DNA from: Pseudomonas serbica
Lineage (GTDB): Bacteria; Pseudomonadota; Gammaproteobacteria; Pseudomonadales; Pseudomonadaceae
Reading direction: 5' to 3'
Assembly: GCF_028823535.1 (NCBI RefSeq)
Contig: NZ_JAQIYM010000003.1
Location: forward strand, 186,001-250,000
DNA length: 64,000 bases
A model generated the notes under the pieces. It ran no database searches. It was not told where the DNA came from and saw only the letters and a program-made list of their open reading frames with translations. Of this stretch, positions 16,928 to 26,638 are shown piece by piece (position 1 is the first letter of the stretch; each line of letters starts with the position of its first letter). The position numbers and the translations under genes were made by a program.

Positions 16928-17638
16928 ATGACCTCTACCGCAGCCCCCATTCTCATCACCGGTGCAGGCCAGCGGGTCGGCCTGCATTGCGCGCAGCGAT
17001 TGATCGAAGACGGCCAGCGGGTGATTTTCAGTTACCGCAGCGAACGTCCCGGCGTGCAAACCCTGCGAGACCTGGGGGCGATTGCGCTGTTCGCGGACTT
17101 CTCCAGCGAAGCCGGGATCCTCACCTTCATCAGTGAGCTGAAAAACCATACCGACAGCCTGCGCGCAATTGTCCATAACGCCTCCGAATGGCTGGCCGAA
17201 ACCCCGGACACCGATGCCACGGCATTCACTCGCATGTTCACCGTGCACATGCTGGCGCCTTACCTGATCAACCTGCATTGCGCCGACCTGCTCGAACGCT
17301 CGAGCCCCGCCGACATCGTGCACATCAGCGATGACGTGACCCGCAAGGGCAGCAGCAAGCACATCGGCTACTGTGCCAGCAAAGCCGGGCTCGACAGCCT
17401 GACCCTGTCCTTCGCCGCCCGATACGCGCCCGGCATCAAGGTCAACGGGATCGCGCCCGCCCTGCTACTGTTCAATGCCGACGACGATGCAGCCTATCGC
17501 GCCAAGGCACTGGCCAAATCCGCACTGGGCATCGAACCTGGCAGTGAAGTGATCTACCAGAGCCTGCGTTACTTGCTCGACAACCCTTATGTCACCGGCA
17601 CGACCCTGACCGTCAACGGCGGAAGGCACATCAAATAA
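16928..17638 (+). CDS. folM: Dihydromonapterin reductase (SDR)
   Basis: A 236-residue short-chain dehydrogenase that reduces dihydromonapterin to tetrahydromonapterin with NADPH. The cofactor motif TGAGQRVG is near residue 12, with NAS in place of NNAG, then a catalytic YCASKAG motif. In pseudomonads the product is the cofactor of phenylalanine hydroxylase. The start MTSTAAP is chosen because it matches the SDR N-terminus; an in-frame ATG 9 codons upstream gives an untypical leader. First gene of folM-folE-folX, 19 bp ahead of folE, which supports the monapterin role over a generic SDR. Confidence 0.9.
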   Translation: MTSTAAPILITGAGQRVGLHCAQRLIEDGQRVIFSYRSERPGVQTLRDLGAIALFADFSSEAGILTFISELKNHTDSLRAIVHNASEWLAETPDTDATAFTRMFTVHMLAPYLINLHCADLLERSSPADIVHISDDVTRKGSSKHIGYCASKAGLDSLTLSFAARYAPGIKVNGIAPALLLFNADDDAAYRAKALAKSALGIEPGSEVIYQSLRYLLDNPYVTGTTLTVNGGRHIK

Positions 17639-17657
17639 GTGTCCCTGAGGATCTTCC

Positions 17658-18233
17658 ATGACGCTTTCCCCGCCCCAGAATCGCTTGTCACAGAGTTACC
17701 GCGAAATCCTCATCGGTCTCGGGGAGAACCCTGATCGCGAAGGCCTGCTCGATACGCCGTTGCGCGCGGCCAAAGCCATGCAGTATTTGTGTCATGGTTA
17801 CGAACAGAGCGTCGAACAGATCGTCAACGGTGCGCTGTTTGCGTCCGACAACGATGAAATGGTGATCGTCGACAACATCGAGCTGTATTCGCTCTGCGAA
17901 CATCACATGCTGCCCTTCATCGGCAAGGCTCATGTGGCTTATATTCCAACGGGCAAGGTGCTGGGCCTGTCGAAAATTGCGCGGTTGGTGGACATGTTCG
18001 CCCGTCGCCTGCAGATCCAGGAAAACCTCACCCGGCAAATCGCCGACGCCGTGCAACAGGTGACCGGCGCGGCAGGTGTCGCGGTGGTCATCGAAGCACA
18101 GCACATGTGCATGATGATGCGCGGCGTCGAGAAACAGAATTCGACCATGAACACCTCGGTGATGCTCGGTGCCTTCCGCGAGTCGAGCAACACCCGCCAG
18201 GAGTTCCTGCAATTGATTGGACGGAGCAAGTAG
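17658..18233 (+). CDS. folE: GTP cyclohydrolase I
   Basis: Converts GTP to 7,8-dihydroneopterin triphosphate, the entry to folate and pterin synthesis. Protein of 191 residues. The zinc site is Cys80 and His83 in CEHHMLPF plus Cys151 in HMCMMMRGV, all present, so this is the zinc enzyme FolE1 and not the FolE2 type. The location between folM and folX suggests this copy feeds monapterin synthesis; another folE may serve folate elsewhere in the genome. GTP cyclohydrolase genes are reported among light-induced genes in P. putida. Confidence 0.96.
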   Translation: MTLSPPQNRLSQSYREILIGLGENPDREGLLDTPLRAAKAMQYLCHGYEQSVEQIVNGALFASDNDEMVIVDNIELYSLCEHHMLPFIGKAHVAYIPTGKVLGLSKIARLVDMFARRLQIQENLTRQIADAVQQVTGAAGVAVVIEAQHMCMMMRGVEKQNSTMNTSVMLGAFRESSNTRQEFLQLIGRSK

Positions 18234-18235
18234 CA

Positions 18236-18607
18236 ATGCCACAACTTCAACCAGGCATGGCGCGCATCCGGGTCAAGGACCTGTGCCTGCGCACCTACAT
18301 CGGCATCAACGAGGATGAGATCCTCAACAAGCAGGATGTGTTGATCAACCTGACCATCCTCTATGCGGCCCAGGAAGCGGTGCGCGACAACGATATCGAT
18401 CACGCACTGAACTACCGCACCATCACCAAGGCGATCATCGCGCACGTAGAAGGCAATCGCTTCGCCCTGCTCGAACGCCTGACCCAGGAGCTGCTGGACC
18501 TGGTCATGGCCAATGAGTCGGTGCTGTACGCCGAAGTCGAGGTCGACAAGCCCCACGCCCTGCGATTCGCCGAGTCGGTGTCGATCACGCTTGCAGCGAG
18601 CCGCTAG
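18236..18607 (+). CDS. folX: Dihydroneopterin triphosphate 2'-epimerase
   Basis: A 123-residue member of the FolB/FolX tunnelling fold that epimerises dihydroneopterin triphosphate to the monapterin form. The family signature region is [19 protein letters not shown], with the later YRTITKAI and [11 protein letters not shown] helices. FolX rather than FolB (aldolase) is favoured by its position between folE and folM-related genes and by its length. The ATG begins 2 bases after the folE stop, with GGAGC upstream inside folE. Confidence 0.92.
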   Translation: MPQLQPGMARIRVKDLCLRTYIGINEDEILNKQDVLINLTILYAAQEAVRDNDIDHALNYRTITKAIIAHVEGNRFALLERLTQELLDLVMANESVLYAEVEVDKPHALRFAESVSITLAASR

Positions 18608-18690
18608 CTTCAAGCCTGAAGCGGCAAGCTGTAAACTTCGACTCACCGCCATCCATCTTTCAGCTTGAAGCTTGCCGCTTGAAGCTGTCC
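18608..18690. repeat. Inverted repeat of the AAGCGGCAAGCT type
   Basis: GAAGCGGCAAGCTG near the left end faces CAGCTTGAAGCTTGCCGCTT near the right end, flanking about 25 bp. It is a palindromic intergenic element distinct from the GCTGGC and GAGCAAGC REPs elsewhere in the window. It sits between folX and the DUF1244 gene and could form a hairpin in the operon's transcript. Confidence 0.7.
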
Positions 18691-18702
18691 CAGAGAAAAT
18701 CC

Positions 18703-18999
18703 ATGACCGATCAAGAACGCCTTGAGCTCGAAGCCGCCGCCTTCCGCCGGCTGGTGGCCCACCTGGACAGCCGCAAGGATGTGCAGAACATCGACCTGAT
18801 GAACCTCTCGGGTTTCTGCCGCAACTGCCTGTCCAAGTGGTACAAGGCCGCGGCCGATGAACGCCAGATCGAGGTCAGCCTCGATGAAGCCCGCGAAGTC
18901 GTCTACGGCATGCCGTACGCCGAGTGGAAAGCCCAATTTCAGCAAGAAGCCAGCGCCGAGCAACAGGCGGCGTTCGCCAAAGGAAAACCTAATGAGTGA
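18703..18999 (+). CDS. DUF1244 protein
   Basis: A 98-residue small cytoplasmic protein of the DUF1244 family, recognisable from NIDLMNLSGFCRNCLSKWY and the following VYGMPYAEWK. The two conserved cysteines in GFCRNCLSKW suggest metal or redox binding, but no function is established. Start MTDQER follows AGAGAAA. Its stop overlaps the start of the hopJ gene by 8 bases, so the two are translationally coupled. Confidence 0.88.
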   Translation: MTDQERLELEAAAFRRLVAHLDSRKDVQNIDLMNLSGFCRNCLSKWYKAAADERQIEVSLDEAREVVYGMPYAEWKAQFQQEASAEQQAAFAKGKPNE

Positions 19000-19330
19000 T
19001 TTGAATACCCTGCGCGCCAGCCTCAACAGCGGCGAACACGCCTTCGCCGATACCCTGGCGTTCATTGCCGCCGGTTACGACTACCAGCCCCAGGCCTTCA
19101 ACAATGGCGGTGTGGAAAACGCCGCCGGGCAGAACGAAGGTTCGTGCAAGACCCTGGGCATGGCATTGCTGGAAGGGCTGAGCGATGAGGAAGCGCTGCT
19201 GGCGTTCGGCGAACATTATCGTTCGGTGCTGGCGACGCCCGAGGGCAGCGATCACGGCAATATCCGTGCGTTGATGGTGCATGGCCTGGCCGGTGTGAAG
19301 TTCACACAGCAGCCCCTGACCCGCCGCTGA
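18992..19330 (+). CDS. HopJ family protein
   Basis: A 112-residue protein of the HopPmaJ (HopJ) family: FAFIAAGYDYQP-like core, QNEGSCKTLGMALL, then FGEHYRSVL and HGNIRALM. The family name comes from a P. syringae candidate type III effector, but members are widespread in non-pathogens and are usually coded next to DUF1244, as here. No secretion signal or hrp box is visible. It is best seen as a housekeeping protein of unknown function coupled to DUF1244. Confidence 0.88.
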   Translation: MSDLNTLRASLNSGEHAFADTLAFIAAGYDYQPQAFNNGGVENAAGQNEGSCKTLGMALLEGLSDEEALLAFGEHYRSVLATPEGSDHGNIRALMVHGLAGVKFTQQPLTRR

Positions 19331-19404
19331 TCCTTGCCGGCGAAGGCGTCCTGAAGGGTGATGCAAAATTCAGGGGCCCCTTCGCTGGCAAGCCAGCTCC
19401 TACA
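19331..19404. repeat. REP pair
   Basis: CCTTGCCGGCGAAGG faces CCTTCGCTGGCAAGCCAGCTCCTACA about 30 bp later. It begins right after the hopJ stop. Confidence 0.8.
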
Positions 19405-19525
19405 GGTTCTGCGTTTCAACACGTCCCGACTTTTAAGATTGACCCGCCCACTTTATTTCGTTTGCCCGCCACCACTGCCCGCGGCTTAGATAAAAAGAAG
19501 TCCTCCTTCTTCCGAGCCGGCCCCC

Positions 19526-20776
19526 ATGCGCAGCGAAACCATCAGCCAGTCGATCAACATCGTTCACCCTGTCACCCTCAGCCACGGCAAAAACGCCGAG
19601 GTCTGGGACACCGATGGCAAGCGCTACATCGACTTTGTCGGCGGCATTGGCGTGCTGAACCTCGGCCATTGCCATCCGCGCATCGTCGATGCCATCCGCG
19701 AACAAGCCACCCGGCTGACTCATTACGCCTTCAACGCCGCCCCCCATACGCCCTACATCGACCTGATGGAGCGTCTCAGCGCCTTTATGCCGGTCGATTA
19801 CCCGGTCAGCGGCATGCTCACCAACAGCGGCGCCGAAGCGGCGGAGAATGCGCTGAAGATCGTCCGTGGCGCTACCGGGCGCACGGCCGTGATTGCCTTT
19901 GATGGTGCTTTCCACGGGAGGACCCTGGCGACCCTCAACCTCAATGGCAAGGTCGCACCCTACAAACAGAAAGTCGGGGTGTTGCCCGGGCCGGTGTATC
20001 ACCTGCCGTTCCCCAGCCGCGACAACGGCGTGACCTGTGTCGAGGCCCTGAAAGCCATGCAGCGCCTGTTCAGCGTCGAGATCGATGTTGCGGACGTGGC
20101 CTGCTTCATCGTCGAACCGGTGCAGGGCGAAGCGGGCTTCCTGGCCATGGATGTCGAGTTCGCCCAGGCTTTGCGCACGTTTTGCGATGAAAAAGGCATC
20201 GTCCTGATTGCCGATGAAATCCAGTCCGGCTTCGGTCGTACTGGCCAGCGTTTTGCGTTCTCGCGACTGGGCATCGAACCTGACCTGATCCTGCTGGGCA
20301 AGAGCATTGCCGGCGGCGTGCCGTTGGGGGCGGTGGTCGGGCGCAAGTCGCTGCTCGACAACTTGCCCAAGGGTGGGCTCGGCGGCACGTACTCCGGCAA
20401 CCCGATCGCCTGCGCTGCTGCACTGGCGACGCTGGACGAAATGACTGACGCCAATCTGCAGGCCTGGGGCTCGCAGCAGGAAGAAGCGATCGTCAGTCGC
20501 TACCAATCCTGGCGCGATCGCAATCTGTCACCGTACCTGGGGCGCCTGACCGGCGTTGGCGCGATGCGCGGCATTGAGCTGGCCCTCGCCGACGGCACAC
20601 CGGCTCCGGCGCAGTTGACGCAACTGCTGGCCCTGGCGCGAGACGCCGGTTTGCTGCTGATGCCCAGCGGTAAATCTCGGCACATCATCCGGTTGCTGGC
20701 GCCGTTGACCACGGAATCTGCGGTACTGGAGGAAGGCCTGGACATTCTCGAGGCGTGCCTGGCCAAACTGACCTGA
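19526..20776 (+). CDS. amaC: 2-Aminoadipate transaminase (class III aminotransferase)
   Basis: A 416-residue PLP enzyme. The lysine Schiff-base residue is Lys259 (LILLGKSIAGG), the PLP-binding region is DEIQSGFGRTG, and the cofactor phosphate loop is NSGAEAAENA. It strongly resembles what I recall of the P. putida 2-aminoadipate transaminase (AmaC), which moves the amino group of L-2-aminoadipate in lysine catabolism; a GABA transaminase (GabT) is the main alternative. It stands alone, with no gabD partner, which favours AmaC. A bidirectional terminator follows. Confidence 0.82.
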   Translation: MRSETISQSINIVHPVTLSHGKNAEVWDTDGKRYIDFVGGIGVLNLGHCHPRIVDAIREQATRLTHYAFNAAPHTPYIDLMERLSAFMPVDYPVSGMLTNSGAEAAENALKIVRGATGRTAVIAFDGAFHGRTLATLNLNGKVAPYKQKVGVLPGPVYHLPFPSRDNGVTCVEALKAMQRLFSVEIDVADVACFIVEPVQGEAGFLAMDVEFAQALRTFCDEKGIVLIADEIQSGFGRTGQRFAFSRLGIEPDLILLGKSIAGGVPLGAVVGRKSLLDNLPKGGLGGTYSGNPIACAAALATLDEMTDANLQAWGSQQEEAIVSRYQSWRDRNLSPYLGRLTGVGAMRGIELALADGTPAPAQLTQLLALARDAGLLLMPSGKSRHIIRLLAPLTTESAVLEEGLDILEACLAKLT

Positions 20777-20821
20777 ACACCCCCCCTGAGGGATAGTCTT
20801 CAGGCATTGAATTGCACGTAC

Positions 20822-20849
20822 AAAAAAACCGGCCGAAGCCGGTTTTTTT
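20822..20849. terminator. Bidirectional terminator between amaC and trxB
   Basis: Stem ACCGGC / GCCGGT with a CGAA loop flanked by seven As and seven Ts, so it works in both directions. It serves the convergent genes amaC and trxB. Confidence 0.95.
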
Positions 20850-20861
20850 ACAAGCGCAGAA

Positions 20862-21968
<1,107 letters not shown>

Positions 21969-22132
21969 TTAAGGAAATACGGTTTAACAATCCAGCTCAT
22001 AGGTGGTCTCTATCCTGACTGAGTGATGATCGGGGCGCCTTTGTTACAGTTAATGTCGATGTCGATGTCGCGCTTTCGCCTGTCCGGCAAAGCCGGTAAG
22101 GTCGGCGCGTTTTCCTTTGCTCGGAGCACCCT

Positions 22133-22885
22133 ATGCCCGCCCCTGTCCTGTCCGGCCCGCAATATCTGCGTGAAGGCCTGAAACTGGTACTCAGCCCCAG
22201 CCTGCGCCTTTTTGTATTACTTCCACTGGTGATCAATCTGGTGCTGTTCGTCGGATTGATCTATCTGGCCGGCCATCAGTTCAGCCTGTGGGTCGATACG
22301 CTGATGCCGTCCCTGCCCGACTGGCTGGGTTTTCTCAACTATGTGCTGTGGCCGCTGTTCGTGGTGCTGGTGGTGTTGATGGTGTTCTTCACCTTCACCA
22401 TGCTCGCCAACGTCATCGCCGCCCCCTTCAACGGCTTCCTGGCGGAAAAGGTCGAAGTGGTGGTACGCGGCACCGACGATTTCCCGGCCTTCAACTGGGG
22501 CGAACTGATCGCCATGATCCCGCGGACCCTGGCCCGGGAAATGCGCAAGCTCGGTTATTTCCTGCCCCGGGCGCTCGGGCTCTTCATCCTTTCGTTCATC
22601 CCGGTGGTGAACATCGTTGCGGCGCCGCTGTGGCTGCTGTTCGGGGTGTGGATGATGGCGATCCAGTACATCGACTACCCGGCGGACAACCACAAGCTCG
22701 GCTGGAACGAGATGCTCGCCTGGCTGCGCCAGAAGCGCTGGCAGAGCATGAGTTTCGGCGGCATCGTCTACCTGATGCTGCTGATCCCGGTGGTCAACAT
22801 CCTGATGATGCCGGCGGCCGTGGCTGGCGCGACTCTGTTCTGGGTGCGTGAGCGTGGGACGGAAAACCTGGTGACCCAGCGCTGA
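22133..22885 (+). CDS. cysZ: Sulfate transporter CysZ
   Basis: A 250-residue inner-membrane protein with long hydrophobic stretches near residues 25-50, 70-100, 145-175 and 205-230; CysZ imports sulfate for cysteine synthesis. The family features PLVINLVLF near the N-terminus and [13 protein letters not shown] in the middle are present. GGAG lies 7 bases before the ATG. The sulfate-activation genes cysD and cysNC lie about 8-10 kb away in this window. Confidence 0.93.
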   Translation: MPAPVLSGPQYLREGLKLVLSPSLRLFVLLPLVINLVLFVGLIYLAGHQFSLWVDTLMPSLPDWLGFLNYVLWPLFVVLVVLMVFFTFTMLANVIAAPFNGFLAEKVEVVVRGTDDFPAFNWGELIAMIPRTLAREMRKLGYFLPRALGLFILSFIPVVNIVAAPLWLLFGVWMMAIQYIDYPADNHKLGWNEMLAWLRQKRWQSMSFGGIVYLMLLIPVVNILMMPAAVAGATLFWVRERGTENLVTQR

Positions 22886-22949
22886 GTCGGTCACAAATCC
22901 ATCATCCCACCGTCACAACGCCGACATGGCCTCAGCCTACACTGAGGTC

Positions 22950-24125
22950 ATGACGACAGCTCTGCACATCACCCTGATCACCGAAACCTTTCCTCCGGAA
23001 ATCAATGGCGTGGCCAACACCCTTGGGCGCCTGTGCGACGGTTTGCGCGCGCGCGGGCATCAAGTGGAACTGGTGCGGCCACGCCAGGGCTGCGATCAAC
23101 CGGCGAGCAGCGACGATGCGTTGTTGCTCTGCCGAGGCTGGCCGCTGCCAGGCTATCCCGGGTTGCAATGGGGGCAGTCGTCGATGCACAAGCTGCTCAG
23201 GCGCTGGAAGCGCCATCGCCCCGATGTGCTGTACATCGCCACCGAAGGACCGCTCGGCCTGTCGGCATTGCGCGCAGCACGGCGCCTGGGCATTTCGGTG
23301 GTCAGCGGGTTTCACACCAACTTCCAGCAGTACTCCAGCCAGTACGGGTTCGGCTTGCTGTCTCGCCTGCTGACCCACTACTTGCGCTGGTTCCACAATC
23401 GCTCGAACCTGACGCTGGTGCCCAGCGTCAGCCAGCGCATGGAGCTGGAACGCCGGCATTTCGAGCGCCTGGCGTTGCTCTCCCGCGGGGTCGACAGCCA
23501 GTTGTTTCACCCAGCCAAACGCTTGAATGCGCTACGTGAGCAATGGGGGCTGGGTGAAAAAGACATCGCCGTTATCCATGTTGGGCGGTTGGCAGCGGAG
23601 AAAAACCTCGCTTTGCTCAAACGCTGCTTCAACACCCTCAAGGCCACTTATCCACAGCGCACCTTGAAGCTGATCGTGGTGGGCGATGGCCCGCAACGCC
23701 TGCTGATGGAAAGCGAGTTGCCCGAAGCGATTTTCTGCGGAGCGCAACGAGGTGAAGCCCTGGCCAGTCATTATGCGTCGGGGGATGTATTTGTGTTTCC
23801 GAGCCTGACCGAGACCTTCGGCAATGTAGTGCTTGAAGCGCTGGCCTCGGGACTGGGGGTGGTGGCGTACGACCAGGCGGCAGCGGCGCAGCATATCCGC
23901 CATGGCTACAACGGGGTGCTGGCGATGCCGGGGGATGAGGAGGCGTTCTGCGATGCTGCCGCGTGGTTGCTGGAAAGGCGCGAAAACCTGCGTTGTGTGC
24001 GGCTCAATGCACGCCAGCATGCCAGTCGCCAGGGTTGGGCGGCGATCATTGAACAGTTCGAGGGGCAGTTGCGGGGGGCTTGTGTTGGCGAGGTGGTGGT
24101 GCCGAATGCATCGGTAGTTCCTTGA
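22950..24125 (+). CDS. GT4 glycosyltransferase (GDP-mannose type)
   Basis: A 391-residue retaining GT-B glycosyltransferase of family GT4. The N-terminal domain opens ITETFPPEINGVANTL, the nucleotide-sugar domain has HVGRLAAEKNL, and the catalytic E-x7-E motif is ETFGNVVLE. It resembles alpha-mannosyltransferases acting on glycolipids (MgtA/SqdX type). The start MTTALHI is preferred as the usual N-terminus and has GAGG only two bases upstream; an ATG 8 codons earlier also fits. Follows cysZ by about 60 bp. Acceptor unknown. Confidence 0.85.
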   Translation: MTTALHITLITETFPPEINGVANTLGRLCDGLRARGHQVELVRPRQGCDQPASSDDALLLCRGWPLPGYPGLQWGQSSMHKLLRRWKRHRPDVLYIATEGPLGLSALRAARRLGISVVSGFHTNFQQYSSQYGFGLLSRLLTHYLRWFHNRSNLTLVPSVSQRMELERRHFERLALLSRGVDSQLFHPAKRLNALREQWGLGEKDIAVIHVGRLAAEKNLALLKRCFNTLKATYPQRTLKLIVVGDGPQRLLMESELPEAIFCGAQRGEALASHYASGDVFVFPSLTETFGNVVLEALASGLGVVAYDQAAAAQHIRHGYNGVLAMPGDEEAFCDAAAWLLERRENLRCVRLNARQHASRQGWAAIIEQFEGQLRGACVGEVVVPNASVVP

Positions 24126-24149
24126 ACCTTTGCTGGCCTTGAGGCCGTC

Positions 24150-24214
24150 TTCGCGAGCAAGCCCGCTCCCACATTTGGAATGCGTTCCCCTGTGGGAGCG
24201 GGCTTGCTTGCGAA
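24150..24214. repeat. REP hairpin
   Basis: TTCGCGAGCAAGCCCGCTCC is inverted as GGAGCGGGCTTGCTTGCGAA about 20 bp later. A GAGCAAGC-type REP pair between the convergent glycosyltransferase and reductase genes; it probably also acts as a transcript end. Confidence 0.9.
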
Positions 24215-24234
24215 GAGGCCCTTCCGGACGCCGC

Positions 24235-25338
24235 TTAAACCAGTGTCATCAACGCCTCACGGCTGAACGGCAGGATGTCTTCCTCACGGCCGTCCCGCAC
24301 TTTCTGCGCCCAATCCGGATCCACCAACAGCGCACGACCCACCGCCACCAGGTCGAACTCATCGTTGTTCAAGCGCTCCAGCAGTTTTTCCAGGCTGGCC
24401 GGCTGTGCCACCTTGTCGGTATTGACCATGAACTGCAGGAACTCGCCATCCAGGCCGACGCTGCCCACGGTGATGGTCGGCTTGCCGGTGAGCTTGCGCG
24501 TCCAGCCTGCCAGGTTCAGTTCGGAACCGTCGAATTCCGGCTCCCAGAAACGGCGTGTCGAACAGTGGAAAATATCCACGCCTGCATCGGAAAGTGGCTT
24601 GAGGAACTCGCCCAAGGCTTGTGAAGTTTGCACCAGGCGCGCGGTGTAGTCCTGTTGCTTCCACTGGGAGAAGCGGAAGATGATCGGGAAACCTTCGCCG
24701 ACGGCGGCACGTACCGCCTGAATCAATTCGATGGCGAAACGCGAACGGTTGGCCAGGCTGCCGCCGTATTCGTCGGTGCGCTGGTTACTGCCTTCCCAGA
24801 AGAACTGGTCGATCAGGTAACCGTGGGCGCCGTGGATTTCCACGCCGTCCATGCCGATGCTCTGGGCATCCTTCGCCGCTTGGGCGAACGCGGCAATCAC
24901 GTCCTGAATGTCTTGCTGGGTCATGCCGTGAACCACGACCTGGCCATCCTTCACTTTTTCCGATGGTCCGTACCCCGGCACGCTGGCGTCCGGCTCAGTA
25001 CCGATACGGCGCACACTCCCGACATGCCACAGTTGCGGGACGATCTTGCCGCCTTCGGCGTGAACCGCATCGACGACTTTCTTCCAGCCAGCCAGCGCGG
25101 CTTCGCCATAAAAATGCGGGACGTTCGGGTAGCCGTTGGAAGCCTTGTGCCCGACCGTGGTGCCTTCGGTGATGATCAAGCCCACGCCAGCGGCGGCGCG
25201 ACGACGGTAGTACTCGATCACTTTGGAATTGGGGACGCCACCCGGCGAGAACGAACGGGTCATCGGCGCCATGACCACGCGGGTTGGCAGTTCGAGGGTG
25301 CCGAGGTGGAACGGTTTGAACAGGGCTTTTACAGGCAT
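24235..25338 (-). CDS. Old-yellow-enzyme NADH:flavin oxidoreductase
   Basis: A 367-residue FMN reductase of the old yellow enzyme family, which reduces activated C=C bonds of enones and related electrophiles. Family features are VVMAPMTRS, the His pair of EIHGAHGYLIDQFF, TDEYGGSLANRSRF and the phosphate-binding VAVGRALLVDPDW. The start MPVKALF has GGAG 7 bases upstream; the in-frame GTG four codons earlier contains that site. Stands alone between two REPs. Physiological substrate unknown. Confidence 0.9.
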   Translation of the reverse strand: MPVKALFKPFHLGTLELPTRVVMAPMTRSFSPGGVPNSKVIEYYRRRAAAGVGLIITEGTTVGHKASNGYPNVPHFYGEAALAGWKKVVDAVHAEGGKIVPQLWHVGSVRRIGTEPDASVPGYGPSEKVKDGQVVVHGMTQQDIQDVIAAFAQAAKDAQSIGMDGVEIHGAHGYLIDQFFWEGSNQRTDEYGGSLANRSRFAIELIQAVRAAVGEGFPIIFRFSQWKQQDYTARLVQTSQALGEFLKPLSDAGVDIFHCSTRRFWEPEFDGSELNLAGWTRKLTGKPTITVGSVGLDGEFLQFMVNTDKVAQPASLEKLLERLNNDEFDLVAVGRALLVDPDWAQKVRDGREEDILPFSREALMTLV

Positions 25339-25435
25339 GGGACGCTCCACGAAGGATGACTTTATGACGACGATAATATGGAGAGTGAAGCGCCTTTAAC
25401 AGCATTATTGATTTTGGTGATTAAGAATCAGAAGT

Positions 25436-25534
25436 GCAGGAGCGAGCTTGCTCACGATGGTCGCCAACGATAACGCTGTCAGCCAGACACACCGCAGCGC
25501 TTCAGGCTCATCGCGAGCAAGCTCGCTCCTACAG
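25436..25534. repeat. REP pair
   Basis: GGAGCGAGCTTGCTCACGATGG is inverted as CATCGCGAGCAAGCTCGCTCC across a 50-bp centre. It lies between the reductase gene and the glutathione peroxidase gene. Confidence 0.9.
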
Positions 25535-25547
25535 GGGGTGGGAGAGG

Positions 25548-26030
25548 TCAGGCCAGGGCTTTTTCGATCGCCTGGACCACGCTCGGATCATCCGGCGCCG
25601 TACGTGGCGAGAACCGCGCCAGTACCCGACCGTCTTTACCCAACAGGAATTTTTCGAAGTTCCAGGTGATGTCGCCGGGAAACTCCGCGCCCTCGCCCGC
25701 CAGCAGCTTATACAGCTGATGACGCTCGTGACCATTGACTTCCAGCTTGCTGGACAACGGAAAGGTCACGCCATAGTTGAGGCTGCAGAAGTCTTTTATT
25801 TCCTGCTCGGTACCTGGCTCCTGCCCGGCAAACTGGTTGCACGGCAGGCCCAGCACGCTGAAACCCTTGCCTTTGTATTGCTGGTAGAGGTTTTCCAGCG
25901 CCGCGTACTGTGGCGTCAAGCCACATTTGGAGGCCACGTTGACCACCAGCACGACGTGCCCCTTGAAAGGTGCCAGAGGTAGCACCTGACCATCCAGGGC
26001 TGTCAGATTAAGTTCGTGAAAAGCACTCAT
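25548..26030 (-). CDS. Glutathione/thioredoxin-dependent peroxidase
   Basis: A 160-residue non-seleno peroxidase that reduces hydroperoxides. Catalytic Cys36 (NVASKCGLTPQY), Gln70 (NQFAGQEPG) and the Trp-Asn pair in ITWNFEKF are present. Cys82 (DFCSLNYG) is in the resolving position of thioredoxin-using members, so the reductant may be thioredoxin rather than glutathione; the trxB gene lies nearby. Start MSAFHEL has GGAG 7 bases upstream. Monocistronic. Confidence 0.93.
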   Translation of the reverse strand: MSAFHELNLTALDGQVLPLAPFKGHVVLVVNVASKCGLTPQYAALENLYQQYKGKGFSVLGLPCNQFAGQEPGTEQEIKDFCSLNYGVTFPLSSKLEVNGHERHQLYKLLAGEGAEFPGDITWNFEKFLLGKDGRVLARFSPRTAPDDPSVVQAIEKALA

Positions 26031-26101
26031 GACGTACTCCAAATTCCCGTGTTCTTCTCGAAACAGCCACTTGGTGGTGTCGCCTGGAACAGCCGCAGAC
26101 T

Positions 26102-26124
26102 AAAAAGGCGCCCTCGGGGCGCCT
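26102..26124 (-). terminator. Terminator after slyD
   Basis: GGCGCCC / GGGCGCC stem with a 3-base loop, followed on the minus strand by five Ts. It lies about 30 bp past the slyD stop. Confidence 0.85.
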
Positions 26125-26152
26125 CTCCAGCTATCTGAGCTTAGCGCAGAAA

Positions 26153-26638
26153 TCAGTGGTGATGGCCACCTTCGCCATGGACGTGGCCATGGGCGACTTC
26201 TTCCTGGCTGGCATCACGGATGCTGACGATCTTGACCTGGAAGTTCAGGCGCTGACCGGCCAACGGGTGGTTGCCGTCTACGGTGACGTCGTCGCCGTCC
26301 AGATCGCGGATGGTCACGATCTGCATCTGGCCGTCTGGAGCGGAAGCGTGGAACTGCATGCCCACTTCCAGCTCGTCAACGCCTTCGAACATGCTGCGGC
26401 TCAGGGTGCTGACCAGTTCGGCAGCGTACTCGCCGTAGGCATCTTCCGGTTCAACGGCCACGGTCAGCTCGTCGCCGACTGCTTTGCCTTCCAGGGCCTT
26501 TTCCAGGCCCGGAATGATGTTGCCTGCGCCTTGCAGGTAGACCAGCGGCGCGCCGCCGGCTGAGCTGTCGATGACCTCACCAGCGTCGTTGGTCAGGGTA
26601 TAGTCGATGGAGACAGCCTTATTGGCGGCGATCAGCAT
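26153..26638 (-). CDS. slyD: FKBP-type peptidyl-prolyl isomerase SlyD
   Basis: A 161-residue prolyl isomerase and metallochaperone. The FKBP core opens NKAVSIDYTLTNDAGEVIDS, the insert-in-flap region surrounds EDAYGEY, and the C-terminus is His-rich (HGHVHGEGGHHH), as in nickel-binding SlyD. The start MLIAANK is the usual N-terminus; the ribosome site is weak. Its ATG shares bases with an ATG on the opposite strand that may begin the DUF3565 gene. Confidence 0.93.
   Translation of the reverse strand: MLIAANKAVSIDYTLTNDAGEVIDSSAGGAPLVYLQGAGNIIPGLEKALEGKAVGDELTVAVEPEDAYGEYAAELVSTLSRSMFEGVDELEVGMQFHASAPDGQMQIVTIRDLDGDDVTVDGNHPLAGQRLNFQVKIVSIRDASQEEVAHGHVHGEGGHHH

Noticed and set aside
18992..19330. 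HopJ as evidence for a type III secretion island
   Set aside because: No other secretion gene, no hrp box, no composition shift; the family is common outside pathogens.
22050..22072. Tandem TGTCGA repeats before cysZ
   Set aside because: Only about three short copies; no support as a functional site.
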